Shown: positions 11,201 to 22,688, numbered from the stretch's first letter. The stretch: DNA of 64,000 bases from Alligator mississippiensis (GCF_030867095.1 NC_081835.1:21708501-21772500), one strand, 5' to 3'. Notes: generated from the sequence alone by a model not told the origin. Translations and numbers: made by a program.

Positions 11201-12590
11201 ATTGGTAGGTCCAAATCCTGCAGTGAGATCTGCTTGTATAACTGTGTAGAGGTCAACTGATTTCAATGATCCCACCATTAGCAGACTCACACTTATCAGT
11301 GGGATTGTGCTGGATGGGATTTGCAGACTCTACATAGAAAATAGATGGGACAGGAGAACAACAACCTTGGAGTGGCCATGGTGAGGTGGAGTCCAAACTA
11401 AGGCCCTTGTGGCTTAGTACAAACAGTCAAAAAGCCCAAGGCTGAATTGATTCAATCTTCACAGGTTAGTTTAAGTTGCGTAGATTTAACTGAAAAGCAA
11501 ATGAACAGGCATTGACTTTTGATTCCAGAGATACAGCCACACGCCTTCAGTGGCCCAGGCCAGAAGCTGGGGAGTGCTAGAGCATGCCTTCCTGTTTGGC
11601 AGGAGCAGACAGCTTGGGCCAAGGCTAGCCTGCCCACCCTGTGATATGGGGTTTGTGGGGGAGGTGCAAAATATCAGGGGATGCTGGGGGACTGTGAGTT
11701 AACTTGATTATAGAGGGGGTCTGGGATAGAAGCTCAATAAACCAATTTAACCTAAATCAGTTAACTCTGATACTACATCCACCCAGATTTATCTTAAACC
11801 ACTTTTGGTCATTTTGAAAGTGGTTTATGCGTGCTGAACTTCTGTTGTGTTACAGATTTGAACCAGTTTCTGATTACTTATACCAGTTTATGTGTAATTT
11901 CTGTCTCTGGTCTGTATGTTGCTTCTTGCTCTGTCCTTCCTAGAGCTCTTGAGAACTATTGGCCAGGAAAGGAGAGCCAGTTCATGCTGTGAGACTAGAA
12001 GAATAGGAACCCTCCCAGTCACTCAAAAAGAACAGGACAGCTCCAAGTGAAAAATGTTCCTTCACTTTCTGTCTCTAAGCAATTGTTATGTTTGAGCCGA
12101 AGAAATGGCTGCTTTCTGATGAATTTTAATTTGTTTGCGACTGACAAGGTATTTTGGGATCTTCCAGGAGGAACACTATTTTCTAAATATAATTATGATT
12201 ATCTACAAATGCAGTAATGACTATGGAGTTTAGTGTGTTTAACACAATATGAGTAAAGCTATGTATCAAGTATTTCAAATTGTGCAACAGTGTGTTGCTG
12301 CCATCTGCTGGGGAAAATAATTTTAAATTACTCAATATAGTTTGTATGTTAATTATGTTGAAGAAATCAAGCACAAAGCATTTCAGACAACATAATCAGA
12401 TTCCTTCATATTTTTCCAGATGTTACAAATCTGCTAGAATAAAACAGCAGGGTGGTCTGTAAGATCTTTTTCAACATGGGATGAACTTCTGTTTCTACTC
12501 CCTGACTCTATAAAGCTTAAAGGTCTTTGCTTGTGTTCTAAATTTGCCCTCATCTTTTTCCATTGAAGGTATGTTTTCCTACTAGTTGGC
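8216..12590. other. Intergenic sequence, no gene recognised
   Basis: AT-rich intergenic DNA with a moderately GC-richer patch at about 8740-9460. I see no splice-bounded coding exon, tRNA, or clear transposon terminus. The open frames here (up to 119 codons) are unrelated to any family I recognise and lack supporting context. Confidence 0.6.
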
Positions 12591-13690
12591 TATTCACCTT
12601 AATAGCTCTTAGATCTTGCTCAATATTATTACACCATCTTCTTGATTGCCCTTAAGTTGAACACTGTAGGAATGCCTTCCAGGAGATACTTAATTGGTGT
12701 GCTATTTATCATCCTAACCACATGTGCCACCCACTCAAGTACACTCACTATACTGACTTCCTACAATTCCTTATTAGAAGTTTTGGCCAGATCTATTCCA
12801 CTTATTAGATGCCTAAGTGTGATCCTATTCCACTCAAGTCCCTGAAAAACCGCTAGCACAAACCATGGGTGGCTCCTCTTCCTCCTCAGTGTTTTGACTT
12901 GATCTTAAGCCTAAGATGATAATATCTTACAAAAGTAGTTGTATTAATGATTTTCCAGAGACTTTGTCTGGATAGAAAAGGAATGTGTTGGGGTGGATGC
13001 TGTGGTGCAGTTATATGCCACCATTTGCCACTGTGTTGCTAAAAATAGGGGCCATTGAACACACATACAGTGAGCTCTCTGATATCACTGGACCTTTTTC
13101 ACCATGCCAGGTCTACTGCTGGATTGTACTTAGGCACCTAAGTCTAGGTACCCAAGAGATGGAACAGGATTTGAATCCATACGTGATGCTTTTTTTATTG
13201 GCCCAGGTATTTCACAAGTGTTTGATTGTCTGTCCTCTACCTCAGAAGTGTCCCGGTTTCACATCCATATGAAGCAACAGGTCTGTCTTGTATATTAAAA
13301 GCTTGGACTTTCTCAGTAGTTGGAACAAAAAATCCCCTAGCAAGAAATATAATGCCTCTGCCCTCAGGCCTTAATTTCTTCCCTTATCAAATTATTATTA
13401 TTTAGAATAATTATCAAATTAGTAGTAGTAGTTGGGTATTTAAACTGCCTAATCTGTTGAAATCTCTGATTATTGGTTACTGGGTAAGTCTATCCAAAAT
13501 CTTCTTGTTGGCTTATAGCTGTGTCTTTGATTTTATCTTCTTTGATCTTAATTTTCTTGCTGCTTCCTTTAAATCTGCAACCATCCTTTATACCTTATCA
13601 CTTGTTTCACCTACGATAGCCAAATCGTCCTTATAACAAAAAGATTTGATGCAGGCCATTTATGTTTTCCCTATAATGAAAATCTCTCAG
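12590..13690 (-). mobile_element. RTE-like non-LTR retrotransposon remnant (RT C-terminal half)
   Basis: Read on the minus strand, three landmarks of an RTE-type reverse transcriptase occur in the right order, in different frames. A degenerate active-site motif reads (Y)KDDLAIVGET near 13620-13650, followed by DLKEAARK. SYGCETGTL lies near 13250 (the family motif is YGxETWTL). EWVAHVVRM lies near 12700-12750 (family motif W.GHV.RM). The catalytic FADD is decayed and frameshifts separate the blocks, so this is an old inactive copy. The clade is inferred from the three motifs. Exact ends are not determined. Confidence 0.6.
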
Positions 13691-13740
13691 CAGTCATGCC
13701 AGTTTTATTCATAGCCTCATTAAATTATTTTATTGCAGTC

Positions 13741-14979
13741 CATAGATTCATAGATTTCATAGACATTAGGGTTGGAAGGGACCTCGGAAGATCATCGAGT
13801 CCAGCCCCCTGCCTAAAGGGCAGGAAGTCAGCTGGGGTCATAGGATCCCAGCAAGATAAGCATCCAGTTTGCTCTTGAAGGTGTTCAGTGTAGGCGCTTG
13901 AACCACCTCCGGTGGCAGGCTGTTCCAGACCTTGGGGGCTCGGACAGTAAAGAAATTCTTCCTTATGTCCAGCCTGAAACAGTCTTGTAGTAGTTTGTGA
14001 CCATTTGACCTCGTCATCCCTTGGGGCGCTCTGGTGAACAAACGTTCCCCCAGGTACTGGTGGTCACCCCGATAAACTTGTAGGTGGCCATCAGATCACC
14101 CCTGAGCCTGCACTTTTCCAGGCTAAAGAGCCCCAGGGCTCTCAGCCTGTCATCGCAGGGTCTGCTTCCCTGACCCCTGATCATGCGCGTGGCTCTTCTC
14201 TGGACTCTCTCAAGCTTCTCCACATCCTTTTTGAATTGTGGAGCCCAAAACTGGACGCAGTACTCCAGCTGCGGCCTCACCAAGGCTGAGTACAGGGGGA
14301 GAATGACGTCCCGGGATTTGCTTGAGAAGCATCTATGGATACAAGCCAGCGTTTTGGTCACTTTACTAGCCGCAGCATCACATTGCAGGCTCATGTTGAT
14401 CTTGTGGTCAGTGATGACCCCCAAGTCTCTTTCTTCCATAGTGCTAGCCAGCATAGCACTGCTGAGCCTATAAGGATGCTGCGGGGTTTTCTTCCCAAGG
14501 TAGAGAACCTTGCATTTATTGGCGTTGAACACCATCAGATTCTCGTCCGCCCACTCGCTGAGCCTGTCCAGGTCAGCCTGGATCACCCGCCTGTCTTCTG
14601 GTGTGGATGCTTTGCCCCAAAGTTTGGTGTCATCAGCGAACTTGGCCAGTCCGTTTCTGACTCCAGTGTCCACATGATTAATGAAGATGTTGAACAGTAT
14701 GGGTCCAAGGACAGAGCCTTGGGGGACCCCACTGGTCACAGGACACCATGATGAGTGACTTCCATCAATTACTACCCTCTGGGTCCAACCACGGAGCCAG
14801 TTTTCCAGCCAGTGGATCGTGGAGGACCCAAGGCGACAATTGGCCAGTTTCACCAAGAGATGATCATGGGATACCAGATCGAAGGCTTTTTTGAAGTCAA
14901 GATATATGACATCAATCTCTTCTCCCTTGTCCAGGTGATAGGTCACCTGGTCGTAGAAGGAAATGAGATAGGCCAGGGT
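13741..14979 (-). mobile_element. CR1 LINE, 5'-truncated, minus strand
   Basis: The 3' end is at 13741 (on the + strand, CATAGATTCATAGATTTCATAG, then AGGGTTGGAAGGGACCTC, the CR1 tail and 3' UTR). A frame from about 14979 to 14014 encodes reverse transcriptase, with YLDFKKAFD, SGVPQGSVLGPILFN, FADDTKLWG and the C-terminal RPQLEYCVQFW region. A second frame (14041-13838) carries the remaining C-terminus (RLDIRKNFFTVRAPKVWNSL), so at least one frameshift separates them near 14030. The 5' truncation is at LISFYDQV, just upstream of the RT palm. It retains intact catalytic residues but has no promoter and no endonuclease. Confidence 0.93.
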
Positions 14980-15002
14980 AAGATGAAGATTTTATTTTTT
15001 TA

Positions 15003-15570
15003 ACTTTTATGTAAAAAGAAGACAGATTACATAGTTCAGAGGGAAATAAGATGGTTTGTATAATATCGATGTTGATACAGAACTTTATCAGACATGTTCT
15101 CTTTAGCTCTTGATGGGTTCATGAAGATTTTAGATTTGTTTTGGTATTAGTATTCTTTAGTTGACAGCTGAGGGAAGCAGGCGTGTTTGTTAGGACTTGA
15201 GTGTTATTGCCTACTCCTGCTCATGTTGTATTACTGTAAATCATAAAATGCTTTTCTGAAACATGCCAGGAAAGAGAAGCCTTTGACGAAAGGAAAAGGA
15301 ATACTTGAACAGCACATATGCCTAAAATCCAAGCAGCACAAAACTGTTGTAAACCAGGGCATCCAGTTCTGTAACAGTTTTTATTTGGCAAAACAACTAT
15401 CTAGAAGAGATATACATACATACACTTTACATTCACTCTTTAAGTTCCTTTGGGATAGAATCTTCTGCAGTTTTTTTTCCACACTCAATCTTTCAAGTTA
15501 TAAGTTTGTGGCTGTTGATCAGGTCTGTATCTACAGCTCTGTTAGACTAAAGCAGTTGATTTGATTCAAC
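15003..15570. other. Intergenic sequence, no gene recognised
   Basis: AT-rich sequence between a CR1 and a 5S-like fragment. Nothing recognisable beyond simple T-runs. Confidence 0.55.
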
Positions 15571-15575
15571 TGTGA

Positions 15576-15642
15576 AAACTAAGTAATCTTGGCCCAGCTA
15601 ACACTTAGGTGAGAGACGGCCTGAGAATCCCAGGTACTATAG
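15576..15642 (+). pseudogene. 5S rRNA-derived fragment (3' half)
   Basis: About 67 bases follow the order of the vertebrate 5S rRNA 3' half, from CTAAG (internal promoter region) to the 3' end: CTTGGCCCAGCTAACACTTAGG corresponds to the GGCCTGGTTAGTACTTGG segment, then GAGAGACGGCCTGAGAATCCCAGGTACTATAG. Differences are scattered, so it is not a functional gene. It may be a processed 5S pseudogene or the head of a 5S-derived SINE (SINE3/AmnSINE type). I do not recognise a tRNA-like body after it. Confidence 0.65.
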
Positions 15643-16430
15643 AAACAAGCCAAGAAGTCATAGTCAAACATTTAGCAATATTAGACCATGAGAACAGAGC
15701 AAGTGAAATAAATCTTAGGGTAATGAATTCTAGCATATTTTCAACTATTTTTACTTCAAAGAATGTTCAACTGCTGGTCTCTTGTGACAGTAACTTTCCA
15801 GTGATGCAAAATGTTATTGTCTTTCAACCAGGCTCCTTGATACAAATATTTATTTGTCAGAATGGAGTTCATACTGACACAGTGATCTAGATTTTTTTTA
15901 GATCCTTGTCAAGTCTAGTTAGGTTTTTCCAATGTGGTTTTCTCACAACTAAATAAAAAGTTGTCAAGAAGACCTTTGTTAGTTTATAAATGTGAATTGC
16001 TTCTGTTCAGCTACAAAATGTCAGTGAAAAAATGTATTTTTAAAGTAAGTACAATAACCTGAAACCAGCTCTATAAGACTGCTGTTTGACCCTTGTTATG
16101 ATACATGTTTATCATGTAGCATATAATTCTAATTGCTGAGACTTTTAACTCACTGCAAAAATATGCTTTAGCATACTGTTTTGTAAGAGAAGCAGGTGAC
16201 AGTAAGTATATTTCAAATAGTTGCCTGGTGTTACTAGATACCAATTTCTCACCAGCCTGCCTTTTACTACATTAGTTTTAATATTATTTTCCAAGCTTGT
16301 TCTATTAGAATATATTTAGAGCTGGCCCATGTAAAGCAAGAGAATGATTAGAATATGGTGAATTTGTAGCATTTATGTTCACTACATATACTCTTGAACT
16401 TTTAGTGTCATATGGCTATTACTTGCATGA
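15643..16430. other. Intergenic sequence, no gene recognised
   Basis: AT-rich sequence with no recognised gene or element. Base composition changes sharply to GC-rich at about 16430, where the block in front of the CR1 begins. Confidence 0.55.
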
Positions 16431-17133
16431 AGGCAGGCAGATTCTCAGTGGGTGTCTGTGAGAGGGACAGTAAAAGCCCCTCTAGTGTGTCTCAGACCCC
16501 TGCCCCACGCGTCCCAATACCGACCGCAGAAGCCCAAACGAGCGTCAGCCAGGGAGAAACGCGGACACAGGCTCCGCAATTCCGGAGCTGCCTGAGGCTG
16601 TGGATCGGCGAGGGATGGGAGCGGACCCTTGGGGAGATGCGGGCTGCTCAAAGTGCAGCTGGGAGCACAGCTGAGTGGCTGGCGGGGGAAGAGCGGGATG
16701 CCGGCCGGGAGATGCCATCGCCAGAGCGAACGATCACAAGTCTGGAGGGCAGAGAAGGAGAGCAGAACAGCTGCTGGAGGCCTCTGGCAGACCAGAAAAG
16801 AAGCCCAACCAAGCCTGGGGAGCCAAGCGATGCCTGGGAGCGACACTGCAGCCCCTCTAGAGAATCCAGGTACGGTGACTGGGGATGGCGGCAGGGAGCT
16901 AGCCCTCACAGGCAGCTTAGCGGAGAGGAAAGAGCAGCCCACCATGTGAACTACGTGCCCCACCAGCTTGGGAGGAACAGGAGACTGACCCCAGGTCAGC
17001 AGGGATCTGGAGGCGGTCGCACCGGGAAGATTGATCAGGGTGGGGCACGGGGTGGCTGTCCACCCCCACAATTACTAGGAGGGAAGGGACGAGCGAGTTC
17101 CCCTTTTCTCTCTTCTCCTTCCTTTTTTCTTGA
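16430..17133 (+). mobile_element. GC-rich leader in front of CR1 (probable CR1 5' region)
   Basis: About 700 GC-rich, CpG-containing bases abut the CR1 RT frame directly. One frame stays open from 16412 to 17137 (241 codons). It is rich in Arg, Gly, Ser and Glu, shows no zinc finger, esterase or other ORF1 domain that I recognise, and is probably open because of base composition. The position suggests a CR1 5' UTR/ORF1 segment joined by an internal deletion to the RT part of ORF2. An unrelated GC-rich repeat is the alternative. Confidence 0.45.
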
Positions 17134-19095
17134 GTGACCAAGCGGGCACTGGGAAACAGGATCCCAGGAGTCAAAAGAGGGAAAAGGGCCAGGAGGCTTC
17201 CATGGCTGACCAGAGAAATCCAGGGCAGCCTAAGGGCCAAAAGGGGAGCACATAAAAAGTGGAAAAAGGGTGAGATCGCTAAAGATGAATATACCTCCTC
17301 TGCTCGTGCTTGTAGGGAGGCAGTTAGGCGGGCCAAAGCTACCATGGAGCTGAGGATGGCAACCCAAGTAAAGGACAACAAGAAATTGTTTTTTAGATAT
17401 ATTGGGAGTAAAAGGAAGGCCCAGGGAGGAATAGGACCCCTGCTAAATGGGCAGCAGCAATTGGTGACAGATAGAGGGGACAAGGCTGAACTCCTCAACG
17501 AGTTCTTTGCCTCAGTGTTCCTAAGCGAGGGGCATGACAAGTCTCTCACTGGGGTTGTAGAGAGGCAGCAGCAAGGCGCCAGACTTCCATGCGTAGATCC
17601 TGAGGTGGTGCAGAGTCATTTGGAAGAACTGGATGCCTTTAAGTCGGCAGGCCCGGATGGGCTCCATCCAAGGGTGCTGAAGGCACTGGCCGACGTCATT
17701 GCAGAGCCACTGGCGGGAATATTCGAATGCTCGTGGCGCACGGGCCAAGTCCCGGAGGACTGGAAAAGGGCTAACGTGGTCCCCATTTTCAAAAAGGGGA
17801 GGAAGGAGGACCCGGGCAACTATAGGCCGGTCAGTCTCACCTCCATCCTTGGTAAAGTATTTGAAAAAATTATCAAGGCTCACATTTGTGAGAGCCCGGC
17901 AGGGCAAATTATGCTGAGGGGAAACCAGCATGGGTTTGTGGCGGGCAGATCGTGCCTGACCAACCTAGTCTCTTTCTATGACCAGGTTACGAAACGCCTG
18001 GACACAGGAGGAGGGGTGGATGTCGTATACCTGGACTTCAGGAAGGCCTTCGATACGGTATCCCACCCCATACTGGTGAACAAATTAAGAGGCTGTGATG
18101 TGGATGACTGCACAGTTCGGTGGGTGGCGAATTGGCTAGAGGGTCGCACCCAAAGAGTCGTGGTAGATGGGTCGGTCTCGACCTGGAAGGGTGTGGGCAG
18201 TGGGGTCCCGCAGGGTTCGGTCCTTGGACCGATACTCTTTAATGTCTTCATCAGCGACTTGGACGTGGGAGTGAAATGTACTCTGTCCAAGTTTGCAGAT
18301 GACACAAAGCTATGGGGAGAAGTGGACACGCCGGAGGGCAGGGAACAGCTGCAGGCAGACCTGGATAGGCTGGACAAGTGGGCAGAAAACAACAGGATGC
18401 AGTTCAACAAGGAGAAATGCAAAGTGCTGCACCTAGGGAGGAAAAATGTCCAGCACACCTACAGCCTAGGGAATGACCTGCTGGGTGGCACAGAGGTGGA
18501 AAGGGATCTTGGAGTCCTAGTGGACTCCAAGTTGAACATGAGCCGGCAGTGTGACGAAGCCATCAGAAAAGCCAATGGCACTTTATCGTGCATCAGCAGA
18601 TGCATGACAAATAGGTCCAGGGAGGTGATACTTCCCCTCTATAGGGCGTTGGTCAGACCGCAGTTGGAGTACTGCGTGCAATTCTGGGCGCCGCACTTCA
18701 AGAAGGATGCGGATAACCTGGAGAGGGTACAGCGAAGGGCAACTCGTATGGTCAAGGGCCTGCAGACCAAGCCCTACAAGGAGAGACTAGAGAAACTGGA
18801 CCTTTTCAGCCTCCGCAAGAGAAGGTTGAGAGGCGACCTTGTGGCTGCCTATAAGTTCATCACGGGGGCACAGAAGGGAATTGGTGAGGATTTATTCACC
18901 AAGGCGCCCCCGGGGGTTACAAGAAACAATGGCCACAAGCTAGCAGAGAGCAGATTTAGACTGGACATTAGGAAGAACTTCTTCACAGTTCGAGTGGCCA
19001 AGGTCTGGAACGGGCTCCCAAGGGAGGTGGTGCTCTCCCCTACCCTGGGGGTCTTCAAGAGGAGGTTAGACGAGTATCTAGCTGGGGTCATTTAG
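17134..19095 (+). CDS. CR1 LINE ORF2 fragment: intact reverse transcriptase, endonuclease missing
   Basis: An uninterrupted 653-codon frame opens immediately after a stop at 17131-17133 (first codon GTG, so the true start is unknown). Residues ~1-150 are the basic linker between endonuclease and RT (LPWLTREI, KKWKKG, AVRRAKA, FFRYIGSKRKA, LLNEFFASVF). RT follows: DGLHPRVLK, VPEDWKRANVVPIFKKG, NYRPVSLTS, QHGFVAGRSCLTNL, YLDFRKAFDTVSH (~297), SGVPQGSVLGP (~356) and the catalytic FADDTKLWG (~387). The CR1 C-terminal region comes last (RALVRPQLEYCVQFWAPHFKKD, LDIRKNFFTVRVAKVWNGLP). No stop or frameshift is present, so the copy is young. The AP endonuclease that precedes RT in full CR1 elements is absent, so autonomous mobility is unlikely. 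CR1 RT normally copies its RNA at a nicked target site. Confidence 0.93.
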   Translation: MTKRALGNRIPGVKRGKRARRLPWLTREIQGSLRAKRGAHKKWKKGEIAKDEYTSSARACREAVRRAKATMELRMATQVKDNKKLFFRYIGSKRKAQGGIGPLLNGQQQLVTDRGDKAELLNEFFASVFLSEGHDKSLTGVVERQQQGARLPCVDPEVVQSHLEELDAFKSAGPDGLHPRVLKALADVIAEPLAGIFECSWRTGQVPEDWKRANVVPIFKKGRKEDPGNYRPVSLTSILGKVFEKIIKAHICESPAGQIMLRGNQHGFVAGRSCLTNLVSFYDQVTKRLDTGGGVDVVYLDFRKAFDTVSHPILVNKLRGCDVDDCTVRWVANWLEGRTQRVVVDGSVSTWKGVGSGVPQGSVLGPILFNVFISDLDVGVKCTLSKFADDTKLWGEVDTPEGREQLQADLDRLDKWAENNRMQFNKEKCKVLHLGRKNVQHTYSLGNDLLGGTEVERDLGVLVDSKLNMSRQCDEAIRKANGTLSCISRCMTNRSREVILPLYRALVRPQLEYCVQFWAPHFKKDADNLERVQRRATRMVKGLQTKPYKERLEKLDLFSLRKRRLRGDLVAAYKFITGAQKGIGEDLFTKAPPGVTRNNGHKLAESRFRLDIRKNFFTVRVAKVWNGLPREVVLSPTLGVFKRRLDEYLAGVI

Positions 19096-19188
19096 ACCCA
19101 GCACTCTTTCCTGCTTATGCAGGGGGTCAGACTTGATGATCTATTGAGGTCCCTTCCGACCCTAACATCTATGAATCTATGAATCTAT
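19096..19188 (+). mobile_element. CR1 3' UTR and terminal octamer repeats
   Basis: After the ORF2 stop come the conserved CR1 3' UTR (CCCAGCACTCTTTCCTG, GGGGGTCAGACTTGATGATC, AGGTCCCTTCCGACCC) and three tandem ATCTATGA octamers. CR1 elements end in short octamer repeats rather than poly(A). The tail is nearly identical to the one at 23136-23327, indicating the same subfamily. Confidence 0.92.
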
Positions 19189-19740
19189 GAGTCCGTCAGC
19201 GGAGGCCAGATGTTTTCTTTTCAATTCATTTGGAGTTCTGTTCGATTCACTTGCAGTTCTAGTTAGCCCTAAGCCAGGGCAGGTTTATATGCCCAAGTCA
19301 GCCTGAAGTTGAGGAACCAGCTGTGGGGAAGATTGTGCTGGCCGAGAAGGCCTGACTCATTCCGATGCAGGCAATCTGGATGAGAAGAGATATCATCCAA
19401 GGGAAGACCTGCAGAGTGCAGTGTTTGTCCAGGCTTTGGATGTGGTAAGGGTGGGGTAAAGGGGAGGTTTTGGAGCCCCACGAAGAAAAGACCAGGGTCA
19501 AGACCACTTTGCTTTTGGGGGCCACCTGAAGGGAACTGCCTCCCCAATATGAAACTTCAAAGATGTGGCAGGTGAGTAGGAGCAGCATCCAGACCATCTA
19601 GGTGGCACCTGAGCCCAAATCTCACCCTGACGTCACTTGAGAGCAAGGCACCTATCAAGAAGAGGTCGAAACCCTACAACCCCTACAAGCGACAGTGTCA
19701 GTAGAGCTATGATAATTCACATCAGTGCGTCTCTGTCCTT
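19189..19740. other. Unclassified moderately GC-rich stretch after the CR1
   Basis: The stretch is unlike the AT-rich background further right and may be an old repeat or part of the target into which the CR1 inserted. I recognise no domain and no terminal repeats. Confidence 0.35.
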
Positions 19741-21955
19741 ATTTATGAGAGAATTTCTGTAAAGACTTACAAAGAGTTATTTTGCAAAAATGTAGAAATG
19801 TGTGTTTATTCTTCAAATGGCATATTTTACAAAAATATGCTGTTTTTAATAAAATCTTTAAACTAGTTACATTGCCTATTTTGTGGGGGCTTTTCTTGTA
19901 CCTCTGTAGTTTAGGTTGTATTCTAAAAATGTGACAAATTCCTGTTTCTTTCTTCAGGTAAGGAGCTTGGGGAATGATACTGGACAATATAATATTTGCT
20001 ACATATTTTGTTTTTTTTAATATAATAGTATAAGAATGATGTTGTAGCCCTAATGGTCCAGAAATTGTGAGAAGCAGGATTTCTTAGGATGATAACTTTT
20101 ATTGGGCCAACTGTGTAGTTGGGATAGAATTAGACATTTTTAAATATGAAACGAAATTGGACTCTACCTGATAATTGTCCTGGCAGCCCAATTGTCCTTT
20201 GTCAATTGATATTTTCTAAAGAATAATACCTATTGAAACAAGAATTAGTAGAAAAATAGATGCTGAGTAGATTTGGTGCCGCAGATAGAATAGATTCAAT
20301 GTTATCATATATTGGTTAGTCTCATATTTCAGTTGCTTGCAGACTTTCCCATAGAACAAAAACATTTGCTATCTATTCAATTAATTTTCATTTTGTTATT
20401 TACTTATCAACTTTTAGCATATGTACTAAGCAAAAGGGAGCCAAATTTTGATTAATCAAATAATGCAATAATTGAGCAGTACATGGATGGAGATTGTCAC
20501 TTGCAACAAACAATTTATCATAATGTTTCAAATTAGGAAACGTTTTTGTAATCTACTGAATGACTACATATGGCTTTTTGGCTACAGACAGATATTGGGC
20601 TTATTCTGGGACAAAGTGCAAATCATTCAGACATCCATGCCTGTTGTCCTAGGATAAATCATAAAAGAGGGTCATGGGATAGGAAGCACTGTGACAGTAT
20701 ATTCCCAAACATTGCAAAGTATGTTTGGACTGTTATCCCAGGATTGCATCAATGGCAGAAAAGCAGCAGTGCATTCAGCCACTTACTAAACCCTGATTAG
20801 AAGGGAAATGTGTGTACATACCCATCCTGGGATATTTCTGTTCTGCAAAGAACACAAGCACAACTTGTCCAGGGACAAATACAACATCTGGTTCAAGCTT
20901 CCACTTCTTTAAATTAGTAAGTATGTTCCACTTTTTTGAGGTATACCTATTTTTCCTGTCATTTACTGCTGTATCTGCCATATGAGATTGTTCCTTGAGT
21001 GGCCTGTCTAAGAAAAAGAAACAATTTGTTAGGTATGGGATTTTTGCATATTATTTAAACTCACATAGTCAAGCACAGGGCACAATGAAGCAAGAGATAT
21101 GATTGAACAATAATTGCCACAGTTTTTTATTTGGTAGTGAATCTTTAAGGGATGACAAAAATGTGTGGAGTGACTTCAAGTGCAATAGCAGTCTACGATC
21201 AAGAATTACGTTACCCATGTGCTGTCTTTTACTTAAAAAAAATATTGTTCTGCTTATTTGCATAGTCTTGTTTGATAAATAATATGCAAATAATAAGAAT
21301 CTACTGCATTTAAATAAACTGGGTACTGGGGAAGTAGCCCTGAGTGCTGCCTTTGTTGGGGTTGCAAATATAACCACTGCTGCAGTAGCAGCTGACTATG
21401 CTGCCACCATTGGCACTGCAGTAGTTAGTGCTGCCCCATGCAGACCTCCCTTGCTATGTTGCTGGAGTTTACTGTCTGTTCCTCCACATACAGACACTTC
21501 TCTTTACCACAACTACCAGCTTCTACATCCTTTGCTTTTGTAGTAACGTTAGTTTCCCATCTTTCCCTTTGCTACACACTCACTCCCTAAAACACCAAAA
21601 TACTACACTAAAAACTAATATACATTTTGGGAGATTGCAGCATGGTGAAAGGAATGTGCAGAGTGAATATGGAAAATGATAAAAATTACAGCAAATTCAA
21701 GTGAAGCATATATACCTGTGGCTGGAGGATTGCCTTAAAATTCCCCAACGCAAATCGAGTATGTATATAACATCTTGTATTATATGTGTTTGTGCATGTG
21801 TCTGTGTGTGTTTACATGCATGCCTGATGGCTGTTTTCTGACTGTAATTATTACAATGGGGGAGGACCCTAAAACTGCTTCAAATCTGATCCACAGACTT
21901 TCACAGCATAGTTACAACAGCAAAATATCCAGGGGAAGAACCCCCATTGTATATA
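19740..21955. other. Intergenic sequence, no gene recognised
   Basis: AT-rich DNA with no recognised gene, RNA or transposon terminus. A short alanine-like GCT/GCA-rich stretch lies at about 21330-21430 and is simple sequence. Confidence 0.55.
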
Positions 21956-22688
21956 CCATATTTACTCAAACTTAAGACTACCCCCCAATCAGCATGGGGG
22001 GAAAGCCCCTCATCTTAGATTTGTGTACAACATGAGTGGTGGTGGTGGGGAGGCTGCTACAGCTTTGATTCTGGTTCTGATCCTGGATCAGGGCCAGAGT
22101 CCAACCCACAGCACCTTCCTGCCCTGCCCCCACCACCTCCCCTCTGCAGCTTCCACCTGCCTCCTCTCTTCCCACCTTGCTGTCAGGTGCAGCTCAGCTC
22201 AGGCTCAGGCTGGGTTCCCTCCTGGCAGGAAGCACATGGAAACTCTGTCCCCTGTCCAGCCAATAAGCAGTACCAACACTGCTGCATGGCCAGCAGGGGC
22301 AGTGCTTCCACGTCCTGTGCTCCAGGAGGGAACACAGCTCAGCAGTGTCTGATAGTAAAGGGGAGGGAGGGGAAGGGGCAGAGATTGTTGGGAGTGGGTG
22401 GGAGGGGCAGAGGCTGGGGGAGGGTGCCAGTGGTGGGGGGCGTAGGAAGGCTGCAGGGGAAAGAAGTGGCAGAGGGCAAGGTGGCCACCTGATCTCCCCC
22501 CTTCCCTCCCCCAGCCACTGCTTTCCCTGCTGTAGTACTATGAGGGAGGGGGAAAGTTCAAGTCAATTCCCCAATCATTAGATTCTATATCTGGAAAATT
22601 ATAACAATTTTATAAATGTTTATAGTAAAGTATAATTATTGGGGGGTCATCTTAAACTCAGGATTGACTTAGATTTGAGTAAATATGG
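21956..22688. mobile_element. Non-autonomous DNA transposon with CCATATTTACTCAAA termini
   Basis: The left end is CCATATTTACTCAAACTTAA followed within 14 bases by ACCCCCCAAT. The reverse complement of the right end is CCATATTTACTCAAATCTAA, with GACCCCCCAATAATTA some 30 bases in. These are clear terminal inverted repeats of at least 15 bp on an element of about 733 bp. The interior is GC-rich and has no transposase. Related termini appear at 59391 and in part at 53816. The superfamily is not certain. Confidence 0.8.

Noticed and set aside
14183..14751. Plus-strand frames of 96 and 138 codons
   Set aside because: They are antisense shadows of the minus-strand CR1 reverse transcriptase.
16412..17137. 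A 241-codon open frame as a possible novel gene
   Set aside because: It is GC-rich, has long antisense frames of similar length, no domain or splice evidence, and lies directly in front of a CR1. Compositional openness is more likely.
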